In this document: piece after piece, positions 57,041 through 64,000 of the stretch | Numbering within the stretch: the stretch's first letter is position 1 | How the letters are laid out: every line of letters starts with the position of its first letter | Assembly (NCBI RefSeq): GCF_025685395.1 | Contig: NZ_JAGSYA010000003.1 | Coordinates: forward strand, 868,001-932,000 | Source: Terriglobus tenax | GTDB taxonomy: Bacteria; Acidobacteriota; Terriglobia; Terriglobales; Acidobacteriaceae | Length of the DNA stretch: 64,000 nucleotides | Direction: 5' to 3' | The notes under the pieces: generated by a model | The model's input: only the letters and a program-made list of their open reading frames with translations | Database searches by the model: none | What the model was told of the DNA's origin: nothing | Translations under genes and position numbers: made by a program

Positions 57041-57089
57041 GACGAGGTGATAGCTCGCAGCTATCACCCGATAAATAGGAAGTATTAGA
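57041..57089 (+). promoter_or_regulatory. Right LysR-type control module facing the virB operon
   Basis: LysR-type box GGTGAT-N11-ATCACC at 57046-57068 (here the N11 also pairs, AGCT-CGC-AGCT), followed by a TATTAG -10-like element at 57083-57088, 68 bp before the VirB2 start. Inverted copy of the left module. It could also act as a hairpin at the LysR 3' end, though no T run follows. Confidence 0.65.
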
Positions 57090-57156
57090 CGAGAGGCCCG
57101 AGCCGACCCAATCATCATGGCAGTTTCCCGACTGAGACCAGTCGACGGAGGTGCCG

Positions 57157-57537
57157 ATGTCTCGAAGCAATCACGTTCTATCTCGCAGAACAGCCCGCCT
57201 TGCCAAGCGATTGGCGCAGCCTTCACTTACACCGCTACTTCTCCGCGCCGCGCGGACGGTGGGACCGACGCTCGTCGCGCTTACGTTCGCGAGCGTTGCT
57301 CACGCCCAGGGAACGATGGATTTTTCTGGGGCAACCACGCTGATGCAAACGTTCAAAACCTTCGCCATGTATGCCGGGGCTGTTATCTGCCTTGGCGGAC
57401 TCATCTTTGCGGGGATTCGCATGATGAGCGGACGGTTTCAGGACGCGATTCCCGGACTCTTCGGCGCGCTCTTTGGCGCTGGAGTCCTCGGCTGGGGAGC
57501 CGGCTGGATCGGCTCACTGACCGGGCAGTCGATGTAG
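57157..57537 (+). CDS. virB2: VirB2/TrbC-type pilin
   Basis: About 126 residues. A long leader ends in VAHAQG, followed by two hydrophobic helices typical of VirB2 pilins: FKTFAMYAGAVICLGGLIFA and the second around GLFGALFGAGVLGWGAGWIG. VirB2 is the pilus subunit of the type IV secretion channel. ATG at 57157 has GGAGG 5 bp upstream. First gene of the conjugation operon. Confidence 0.8.
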   Translation: MSRSNHVLSRRTARLAKRLAQPSLTPLLLRAARTVGPTLVALTFASVAHAQGTMDFSGATTLMQTFKTFAMYAGAVICLGGLIFAGIRMMSGRFQDAIPGLFGALFGAGVLGWGAGWIGSLTGQSM

Positions 57538-57552
57538 GAGGTGACATCGGCT

Positions 57553-57816
57553 ATGGGACGGCGAGGAGAACCGCAGGCAATTAATCAGGCCCTGAACCGA
57601 CCGAGAGCCAAGCTTGGTCTCGATCTTACGGCATGGATGGCGATCGTATTCGTCTGCATTGCGGTTTTCCTCGTCGGGTTTCGTCTCCTGGCGATGATGG
57701 CCTTCCCAACGCTCGCTGTTGGCGCGTGGCTCATCATCCGCAAACACCCAAAGATGTTTCAACTCTGGGGCTTGAGCCTCAACCAGAAGAGCTACTATGA
57801 CCCGCGCAAATACTGA
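57553..57816 (+). CDS. virB3: VirB3-type protein
   Basis: 87 residues, with N-terminal polar region and two hydrophobic segments (AWMAIVFVCIAVFLVGFRLL, MMAFPTLAVGAWLII) and a C-terminal KMFQLWGLSLNQKSYYDPRKY. VirB3 is a small inner-membrane part of the T4SS and cooperates with VirB4. The ATG at 57553 has AGGAGG about 10 bp upstream. Its 3' end overlaps VirB4 by 20 bp. Confidence 0.75.
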   Translation: MGRRGEPQAINQALNRPRAKLGLDLTAWMAIVFVCIAVFLVGFRLLAMMAFPTLAVGAWLIIRKHPKMFQLWGLSLNQKSYYDPRKY

Positions 57817-60166
57817 GCACGCAAAATTCGTTCCGTGGTTCGCCAAGGCAGGCGCAGCGTGCAGCATCGTGCCGATTGCACGCTTCGTGAGTGACCACAT
57901 CTTTGCGCTGAAGGGTGGCGGCTACGGATCCCTCTTTGCTCTCACGGGCATCGATGAAGAAGGCTTGACCGATCAGGAGCTTGAGTCACAGCTCCGCATG
58001 ATCGAAGGCGCATTGCGTGGCATGCCGGAGGGAGCTTGCCTCCACCAGTACACGCGCGTTCGCGCTGGCTTTGAGATTCCTCGCCAGCAGAGCTACACGA
58101 ATCCCGTGACGCAGGTCTTCGTTGAAGAGCGTCTTCGTTTCCTCGAGCAGACTGCGGGCTTTCGCCGCATTGATCTCCACTGGTGCCTGACGCTGGAACC
58201 GTCGAAGGTCAAGTCCTTCGAGCGGAAATCGGAGGAGAACGCCGCTGGAACTTCACGGATACTGGCCGAGTTGCAAAAGACAGCCACGCTATTGGCCGGA
58301 AATCTCGGCAGCTCCATTGGACTCCAGTTGCGGAGCAAACAGGACACCTTCCGTTTCTTCAGCTACCTCTTCAATCTGGAGGACTGGGCCGAACAGGGGC
58401 AGCTACGCGCCGATACGGGCGTAGACCGCCAGATCGTGCAGGCACCTGTCTCGTGGGAGAGCGATCATCTGCGTGTCGGCAAGCGATACGTCCAGATGTA
58501 CTCCCTGAAGACCACGCCAGAAGCATCGCGGCCGAGTCTTTTCGCAGACTTGCTTATGCTGGATTGCGACAGCATCCTCTGCTCGACGTGGAGGCCCAAG
58601 TCGAGTGCCACCGCGCGTCGTGAGATCGACCAGCAGGAAAAGTTCATCTCGTTCTTTAAAGTAGGGGTGCTCTCGCGCGTGATGGCCGGTAAAGACACGG
58701 CCTCGCTCGACACAGGAGCCGGAGCGAAGGCCGCCAATAACGCAGTCGATGACCTCAGCGATGTCATTCGGGCGCTCGATAAGAAGGCGCAAGGCGAATA
58801 CTCGCTTCGTCTGTTGATCGCGGCACGCAGCGTAGCTGACCTCCACAGCATCGCTCCCGCTGTGCATCGCGTCTTCGTCGAAGCGCGTGCCCAGATCATG
58901 GAGGAGACGCTCGGCAATCTCTCCGCGTTCTACGCCATGTTTCCGGGCAATGGAAAGTTCAATGTATTCCCCATGTGGCTGGGAGAGGATCATCATGCGC
59001 GCTTGTCTTCCATCTTCGCACCGCATCTTGGACATCCCCTATCGGAGGACCTTGACCACGAATACCTGAATGTCTTCGAGACGCGCACAAGGACTCCCTT
59101 TTTCCAAGTTGCCTATGTCGACGGTGTGCGGGTCCAGCTCATCCTCGGGCCCACAGGGTCCGGGAAGTCAGTGATGGGTAACAGCACCATTGCGCACGAG
59201 CAAAAGTATGGCGGGTTCACCTACATCTTCGACATCGGCGGCAGCTATGAGAGTGTCGTCGAGCTGTACGGTGGGCGTGTCGATCGCATCGGCAAAGACG
59301 GCCCACGCGTGAATCCGTTCATTCTGGAGCCGACACAGAGCAACATCCAGTTCCTCTATAGCTTCATCAAGCTGTTGCTGACCAACGGCGGCGCGGAGCT
59401 TGAGCCAGAAGATGACGACGTCATTCATAAGGCCGTGCAGGACATGTACCTACTCGATCCGGGCAATCGTCGTCTGTCGAATCTCTATCTGCCGAAGAAA
59501 CTTGATCGTTACCTGTCGAAATGGGTTGGTCGCGGCGTCTATAGCGCGATCTTCGACAACGTAGAAGACAGTCTCTCCCTCTCTCGACTGCAATGCTTTG
59601 ACTTCCAGGGTGTGAACAACGCGCAGTATGCGGATCTGATCGAGCCACTGATGGTGTGGCTGCTGCGGCGCATCAACGACGTGCTGTTCAATCCCGCTAA
59701 TTTAGGTGTTCCCAAGCACATCCTCATCGAAGAGATCTTCTCTTCGATGAAGAACCGTCAGCTCTTGGAAGCCGCGCTGGCTTCGATCAAGACAGTGCGT
59801 AAGAACCTTGGCGGCGTCACGATGATCGGTCAGTCCGCTGAGGATCTCGGTGCCAATGCCGACTCCATCGTCAACTCCTGCACATCGTTCCTCTTCCTGC
59901 GCGATGCGACATTCAACCGGAAGCGTTACGCCGAGCTCTTCAAGATGAACGAACAGCAGCTCGCTCTCTTCGAGAGCTTGCAGGATCGCGAAGCGCTCTA
60001 CATGCGCCGCGATGGGCTCACCAAGGTCATTCGCCTAAATCTCGACAGCCGCAGTTACGCTGCCTTCTCCACCAAGCCGAAGGATCGTGTGCGCAGATCG
60101 AAGTTGATTGCCAGGTACGGACTCGCCGAGGGCATCGCCCGCTTTGCCCAAGGCGAGACGGAGTAG
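57797..60166 (+). CDS. virB4: VirB4/TrbE-type conjugation ATPase
   Basis: 789 residues. VirB4 ATPases drive pilus assembly and substrate transfer. Walker A is LGPTGSGKSVMG (about 450-461). The Walker B region is HILIEEIFSSM, with Glu where Asp is usual. C-terminal motifs: TMIGQSAEDLG, SCTSFLFLRD and LQDREALYMRRDG. The N-terminal 200 residues form the VirB4 N-domain. It overlaps VirB3 by 20 bp. Confidence 0.92.
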   Translation: MTRANTEHAKFVPWFAKAGAACSIVPIARFVSDHIFALKGGGYGSLFALTGIDEEGLTDQELESQLRMIEGALRGMPEGACLHQYTRVRAGFEIPRQQSYTNPVTQVFVEERLRFLEQTAGFRRIDLHWCLTLEPSKVKSFERKSEENAAGTSRILAELQKTATLLAGNLGSSIGLQLRSKQDTFRFFSYLFNLEDWAEQGQLRADTGVDRQIVQAPVSWESDHLRVGKRYVQMYSLKTTPEASRPSLFADLLMLDCDSILCSTWRPKSSATARREIDQQEKFISFFKVGVLSRVMAGKDTASLDTGAGAKAANNAVDDLSDVIRALDKKAQGEYSLRLLIAARSVADLHSIAPAVHRVFVEARAQIMEETLGNLSAFYAMFPGNGKFNVFPMWLGEDHHARLSSIFAPHLGHPLSEDLDHEYLNVFETRTRTPFFQVAYVDGVRVQLILGPTGSGKSVMGNSTIAHEQKYGGFTYIFDIGGSYESVVELYGGRVDRIGKDGPRVNPFILEPTQSNIQFLYSFIKLLLTNGGAELEPEDDDVIHKAVQDMYLLDPGNRRLSNLYLPKKLDRYLSKWVGRGVYSAIFDNVEDSLSLSRLQCFDFQGVNNAQYADLIEPLMVWLLRRINDVLFNPANLGVPKHILIEEIFSSMKNRQLLEAALASIKTVRKNLGGVTMIGQSAEDLGANADSIVNSCTSFLFLRDATFNRKRYAELFKMNEQQLALFESLQDREALYMRRDGLTKVIRLNLDSRSYAAFSTKPKDRVRRSKLIARYGLAEGIARFAQGETE

Positions 60167-60186
60167 CCATTTCAGAAAGGACAAAC

Positions 60187-61020
60187 ATGAAACCGCCCAT
60201 CCCCATCGCCGTTGCTCTCCATCTTGTGCTGGCTTCCGCATCGTTGCACGCGGCTACGCCGGTGCATGCTCTCCAGCCAAGTGCCCCGCGCACGGTCACC
60301 GTGTCGGAGTCGCAGACCCCGCCCGTAGTGCGCGCAGGCTTATTGCAATCGACGCTGATTGTCCTGCCTGCCGAGGAAAAGGTTGCGAACGTCTTCGCTG
60401 GGGACACGGTCGATTGGGTCTTCGACGGTGGTCATGTGGCTTCGCGCTTTATCAGCGTGAAGCCGAAGACGGCGAACGGATCGACCGACATCCATATCGT
60501 CTCCGACCACGGCAACGAGTACACCCTGCAATTGCGTGAAATCTCGGATGATGCCGATGCGCACTATGACTCGAAGGTGCTGATCGAGCCCGGCGACAAG
60601 GTGGCGAAGAACCGCTTGGCACAGTTGCCCGTCTTCGTGCCTGCGGCTGACCTCGACAAAGCCAGGCAGGAAGCTACGGCGGCGCAGGCGGCCCAGGCCG
60701 CCACGCTAAAAGCCGAGCAAACGAGGGAGGAGACCTATCGCAGCCAGTATCCCGGCTCGCTTCACTTCGATTTCGTCTGGGATGAGAAGAAAGGCAAGGA
60801 GCTTGGTCTTCAGCAGATATGGCGCGATGACAAGTTCACGTATCTGCGCGGGCACTTCCAGGAAACACCCGCCCTCTACGAAGTGAAGGATAAGAAACCC
60901 TCGCTCATCAACTTCGACTTCGCGAACGGTCTGTACATCGTGCCGAAGGAAGTGGATGCGGGTTATCTCGCCATCGGCAAACAGCGCGTGGACTTTCATC
61001 GCAGCGCAGAGGGGAGGTAG
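60187..61020 (+). CDS. virB9: VirB9/TrbG-type protein
   Basis: 277 residues with a signal peptide (VALHLVLASASLHAATP). VirB9 forms the outer part of the T4SS core complex with VirB7 and VirB10. A conserved beta-rich fold is seen: VFAGDTVDWVFDGGHVASRF, then HIVSDHGNEYTLQLREI, and FDFVWDEKKGKELGLQQIWRDDKFTYLRG split across strands. It ends 2 bp before the VirB10 start. Confidence 0.85.
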   Translation: MKPPIPIAVALHLVLASASLHAATPVHALQPSAPRTVTVSESQTPPVVRAGLLQSTLIVLPAEEKVANVFAGDTVDWVFDGGHVASRFISVKPKTANGSTDIHIVSDHGNEYTLQLREISDDADAHYDSKVLIEPGDKVAKNRLAQLPVFVPAADLDKARQEATAAQAAQAATLKAEQTREETYRSQYPGSLHFDFVWDEKKGKELGLQQIWRDDKFTYLRGHFQETPALYEVKDKKPSLINFDFANGLYIVPKEVDAGYLAIGKQRVDFHRSAEGR

Positions 61021-61022
61021 AT

Positions 61023-62291
61023 ATGTCGGAACTGAATGACAACACCCCCGCAACTGTCCCCGAACAGCCAGAGTCGAAGCCGCCACTGCGGAAGAGTATG
61101 CCCGTCGTGATCGCTCTCGTGGTGATCGTGGCCCTCGTCGGTCTCGCCAACCTCTCCAGCCTTCTGACCGGCAATAAGAAGAACGCCCCGGCCAGCGCCC
61201 TGAGCATGAGCCCGACGACGCCCAATGCCCAACAGGTGTCGAGCTTCCAGACCCAACAGCAGATGCAGGCACGGCATGATGCCGAAGAGCTGCAACGGCA
61301 ACAGTCGCTCGCTGCCGCGATGCAGCAGCTCCAACAGGAGCAGAGCGTTCCCGGTCCGGAGAGCGCAACCGCTGCGCCGATGACTCCCGCCCAGCGGGAT
61401 GCCATCTATGGCGGAAGCAGCAACGCTCCGCAACATACCTCCAATGTCTCGGAAGCCCAGGCGGAAGCGAAGCAGAAACGGCTCGCGGTCGAGAAACAGC
61501 ACCAGGACGCCCTCAACAGCGATACCGTTGCGATCGATTTCTCTCACGCGGGATCGGGGGCGCCCGCCGCGGTCCTCAGTGCCAAAGCGGAGAGCACGGA
61601 TAAAGCATCTGCGGAAGATATTCCCGGCAAGCTGCCGGCAAAGGATGCGTCCGCCTCAGCAGCCAAATCAAATCCGATGTCTGCTTACAACTTCGACCAG
61701 TACCAGGGCCAGCTCTATCGCATCTTCGAGGGCACGGTGCTGGAGGGCGTCGTCACCAACCATATCGACGGCGGATTGTCGGGGCCGATCCTCGTCATGC
61801 TAACGACGGATTATTACTCTCACGACCACCAGCAATTGCTCATGCCGCAAGGCACTCGCCTGATCGGCAACGTGCAGAGTGTCGGCAACGCCCAGCAGAG
61901 GAAGATGTTTGTCACCTTCCATCGCGCTGTCTGCCCCGATGGATTTTCGCTGGACTTCGACAAGTATCTCGGTCTCGACCAGATGGGGACCACGGGACTG
62001 GCCACCAAGGTAGATCACGGGTACCTGATGGCGTTCGGAGCAGCCGCCGCCATCGGTGGCCTCGGCGGCATGGCCCAGATCGGTAACAACGGCTCGGTGC
62101 TGTCTCCCTCGACGCAGATTCGGAATGGCATCTCGGAGCAGTCCGCAGCGGAAGGGGAACAGGTCCTCAATCACTTCCTAAACCGCCTGCCGGTCATCAC
62201 GCTTAAAGAGGGATCACGCGCCCGCGTCTACATTGGCCGTGACATCCTCATACCGTCTTACGCAGAGCATCGCGTCGATCCCACCCTGTAA
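61023..62291 (+). CDS. virB10: VirB10/TrbI-type protein
   Basis: 422 residues. A cytoplasmic Pro-rich N-terminus, one membrane helix (MPVVIALVVIVALVGLANL), a Gln-rich helical linker (QQMQARHDAEELQRQQSLAA), and the C-terminal beta-barrel domain (VTNHIDGGLSGPILVMLTTD, MPQGTRLIGNVQSVG and LDFDKYLGLDQMGTTGLATK). VirB10 spans both membranes and gates the channel. Confidence 0.9.
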   Translation: MSELNDNTPATVPEQPESKPPLRKSMPVVIALVVIVALVGLANLSSLLTGNKKNAPASALSMSPTTPNAQQVSSFQTQQQMQARHDAEELQRQQSLAAAMQQLQQEQSVPGPESATAAPMTPAQRDAIYGGSSNAPQHTSNVSEAQAEAKQKRLAVEKQHQDALNSDTVAIDFSHAGSGAPAAVLSAKAESTDKASAEDIPGKLPAKDASASAAKSNPMSAYNFDQYQGQLYRIFEGTVLEGVVTNHIDGGLSGPILVMLTTDYYSHDHQQLLMPQGTRLIGNVQSVGNAQQRKMFVTFHRAVCPDGFSLDFDKYLGLDQMGTTGLATKVDHGYLMAFGAAAAIGGLGGMAQIGNNGSVLSPSTQIRNGISEQSAAEGEQVLNHFLNRLPVITLKEGSRARVYIGRDILIPSYAEHRVDPTL

Positions 62292-62305
62292 AGAAAGGAG
62301 GAACC

Positions 62306-62512
62306 ATGTATCCCCGTATCCCCCGTTCGTGCCGTCCCTTGATTCTCGTCCTGCCGCTTGTGCTCATCGTCGCTTCCATCGGACTGTCAGGAGGCTTTTG
62401 GACACTCGCGCGAGCGGGCGTTGCATCGCTTGAATCTGTCGGCCACCTCATCACTAGGTTCCACGAATTTCCACTGGACCCCCTTGATCTGATGAACCCA
62501 CGTTGCATCTGA
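62306..62512 (+). CDS. Small membrane protein between virB10 and virB5
   Basis: 68 residues. A basic N-terminus (MYPRIPRSCR) and one hydrophobic helix (PLILVLPLVLIVASIGLSGG), then a Leu- and Pro-rich tail. A strong AAAGGAGG ribosome site lies 6-8 bp upstream. It occupies the place of a small lipoprotein or entry-exclusion gene, but it has no lipobox. No family recognised. Confidence 0.65.
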   Translation: MYPRIPRSCRPLILVLPLVLIVASIGLSGGFWTLARAGVASLESVGHLITRFHEFPLDPLDLMNPRCI

Positions 62513-62532
62513 GCCCCCACATCGGAGAGCCT

Positions 62533-63318
62533 ATGAGTCTCGACCTCAAAAAACGTCGTAAGTGGATTCTGGGAGGCGGCTTGTTGCTGCTGACCGCCAC
62601 TCCCAGCTTCGCGCTCTTTGGCATCGGAGACATCGTCTTCGATCCAACGAGCTACGCCAGCCTCGTCTCGCAGCTCACGACGCTGCAGACGCAGTACACG
62701 ATGCTCAAGAACAATATCGAGCATTTCTCCATCAAGCAGCAGTGGCAAACCACATTGACTGCTCTCAAGAATGCGAACGTCAAAAACATGTTCGGTGAAA
62801 CCAACGGCATGACGACGGCTCTCAACAGCAACTCGCCGTCTGCTTCGTCCACGGGATGGACAGCTGCGACCGTCCCGGTTAGCTCTGATCTGCCGACCTA
62901 CATCGGTAGTCAGACGCCTGGAAGCCCGCAGCTCTCCCAACTCGCGATGATCGAGATGTCGGACTCCGTCTCACCGGATTGCATCACGGCAGTCGGTCAA
63001 TACCGCGCCGCCCGTTTACAAAACACGGCCGCGACCACGAGCCTCACCGCCAACCAGCTCGACGGCACCAGCAGCACGAACAGCGAAGTCCAACAACTCA
63101 ACATGCTCAACGCAGCAGAAGCGCAGAAGAGGTCGGAGGCGCAGAATCAAGGCGCTTTGCAGGCCTGCGTCGCGTCGCAGATGGCCCTCGCGAACATGCA
63201 GCAACGCAACGCTGCCGCCACCGACCTCAACACGGCCGTCTTCGTCCAGTCCCAGCACGCCACGCACGATATGAGCGCCGCGAGCGAAGGAAACACCTGG
63301 CAGACCTACTTGCCGTAA
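62533..63318 (+). CDS. VirB5/TrbJ-type protein
   Basis: About 261 residues, signal peptide (WILGGGLLLLTATPSFALF), long helical chain with coiled heptad-like stretches (SYASLVSQLTTLQTQYTMLK) and a Gln/Asn-rich C-terminal part. The family is a minor pilus-associated component. The ATG at 62533 has GGAGAG upstream. Its last residues EGNTWQTYLP recur at the end of the next small protein. Confidence 0.75.
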   Translation: MSLDLKKRRKWILGGGLLLLTATPSFALFGIGDIVFDPTSYASLVSQLTTLQTQYTMLKNNIEHFSIKQQWQTTLTALKNANVKNMFGETNGMTTALNSNSPSASSTGWTAATVPVSSDLPTYIGSQTPGSPQLSQLAMIEMSDSVSPDCITAVGQYRAARLQNTAATTSLTANQLDGTSSTNSEVQQLNMLNAAEAQKRSEAQNQGALQACVASQMALANMQQRNAAATDLNTAVFVQSQHATHDMSAASEGNTWQTYLP

Positions 63319-63327
63319 CGGAGAGCC

Positions 63328-63576
63328 ATGCTGAAACTGCTCAATAGCAAACTCTTACTTGCAATCGTTGCGGTGCTGGCTGCACTCGCCAGCGCCGCGA
63401 TCTGTCAACGCCATGAGGCTGCCAAAGCCGCAGCCATCCTCGAACAACAGCAACGCGAAGCCGAGCGCCGCAGGCAGGAAGATGAGCTCTTCCGTAAGAA
63501 GGTCGAAGAAGACAAGAAGCGACACGACTCCGCTGCTGGCAACGAAGGCAAAACCTGGAAGAGCTATATCCCCTAG
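63328..63576 (+). CDS. Small membrane-anchored protein, TrbK-like position
   Basis: 82 residues. An N-terminal hydrophobic helix (LLLAIVAVLAALASAAICQ), then a charged coiled segment (EQQQREAERRRQEDELFRKK) and a tail EGKTWKSYIP that matches the VirB5-like C-terminus. The Cys in AICQ is too far into the helix for a confident lipobox. TrbK-like proteins are entry-exclusion proteins in some systems; this is positional inference. Confidence 0.7.
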   Translation: MLKLLNSKLLLAIVAVLAALASAAICQRHEAAKAAAILEQQQREAERRRQEDELFRKKVEEDKKRHDSAAGNEGKTWKSYIP

Positions 63577-63593
63577 TCCAACGGGAGACCCTT

Positions 63594-64000
63594 ATGAGCA
63601 TCGCCGTTCTCGCACAAACACTACCGTCCGCAAGCTCGGGCATGGACTGGCTCTATCAGTTCACGAACAACCTCACCAATCTCACCACGCAGAACGGCGG
63701 CGCGCTCACCCAACTGGGTTGGACGGAGCTGAGTGGTATCTCCCTCTTCACCCTCGTGAACATGGTCATCAACTGGAACACGAGTACGATGACGTTCCGG
63801 CTGCATCATCATCCAGTACGTGCCGGCGACCTTACCCACTTCCTGCTCAAGCTGATCGTGTGCAGTCTGCTCTTGAATTACTGGGTCAATCCCTTCCCAG
63901 GTGCTAGTTTCGGCATCAATCACTTCTTCTCGTACATCGCGCAGGCGATGGTCGCAGCCTTCGATCAGCATTCTCTGGACCAGCTGCTTCAGCTTCTCAA
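63594..64000 (+). CDS. virB6: VirB6/TrbL-type membrane protein, cut by the window edge
   Basis: The ATG at 63594 (GGGAGA upstream) opens a frame that runs off the right edge after 135 codons with no stop. The N-terminus MSIAVLAQTLPSASSGMDWL is followed by hydrophobic helices (WTELSGISLFTLVNMVINW, then FLLKLIVCSLLLNYWVNPFP). VirB6 and TrbL are polytopic inner-membrane channel parts. Order and topology support the call; the rest is outside the window. Confidence 0.75.
   Translation, partial: MSIAVLAQTLPSASSGMDWLYQFTNNLTNLTTQNGGALTQLGWTELSGISLFTLVNMVINWNTSTMTFRLHHHPVRAGDLTHFLLKLIVCSLLLNYWVNPFPGASFGINHFFSYIAQAMVAAFDQHSLDQLLQLL

Noticed and set aside
55784-57089. Terminal inverted repeats of a transposon around the LysR gene
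   Set aside because: No transposase in between and no target duplication recognised; the repeats contain LysR-type boxes and face outward, so the regulatory reading fits better.

Overview
The window looks like chromosome of an acidobacterium of the Acidobacteriaceae/Terriglobales type (Terriglobus, Granulicella or Edaphobacter relatives). This rests on gene content: a large Oar-like TonB-dependent receptor with an N-terminal carboxypeptidase-regulatory domain, a GWxTD-domain protein, a futalosine-pathway mqnA, many secreted beta-rich proteins, and moderately high GC. The species cannot be fixed from the sequence alone.

Positions 1-54000 are chromosomal core and accessory genes. 1-8450 holds a TPR protein, a DedA protein, mqnA, dprA, topA and small genes. 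8500-14300 holds a cNMP-domain histidine kinase, a lipoprotein, a DUF1801 remnant, dinB, a CYTH protein, tsaC/sua5 and an Hfq-like protein. 14449-17631 is a leftward tmk / cytochrome P450 / holB cluster. 17778-22106 is a 51-residue membrane peptide facing a tight leftward cluster (lpxD, response regulator, oxidoreductase, Tat-exported intradiol dioxygenase-like protein, lipoprotein). 22153-28064 holds a GH115 glycosidase, an AraC regulator, an orphan A2-type haem-copper oxidase subunit I and a DUF1275 protein. 28127-41730 holds an efflux ATPase and adaptor, a GWxTD protein with a carboxypeptidase-regulatory protein, gnd, a large unknown secreted protein and the Oar-like receptor. 41962-53877 holds tRNA-Ser, queG, a cold-shock protein, a YihY protein with a SpoIIE/HAMP phosphatase, a nucleotide-pyrophosphatase-like enzyme, a YVTN propeller, proline dehydrogenase, a TlpA-like protein, and an ECF sigma / zinc anti-sigma / DUF3106 cluster. 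Convergent pairs are often separated by strong bidirectional terminators.

From tRNA-Val (54005-54079) to the right edge lies the left end of an integrative and conjugative element. A tyrosine integrase points at the tRNA and is translationally coupled (TTGA overlap) to an excisionase-like gene. A LysR regulator follows, then a type IV secretion operon in the order VirB2, B3, B4, B9, B10, small protein, B5, small protein, B6; VirB6 runs off the edge.

The most interesting observation is regulatory. The LysR gene is bracketed by two 49-bp near-identical, inverted modules. Each has a textbook LysR-type box (GGTGAT-N11-ATCACC, i.e. T-N11-A) followed on its outward side by the same -10-like TATTAG element. 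One faces the excisionase/integrase pair and the other faces the virB operon, each about 70-80 bp from the first start codon. This suggests one LysR protein that switches excision and conjugation on together. A second oddity is that the VirB5-like protein and a small membrane protein encoded just downstream end in nearly the same ten-residue tail (EG-N/K-TW-x-x-Y-x-P).
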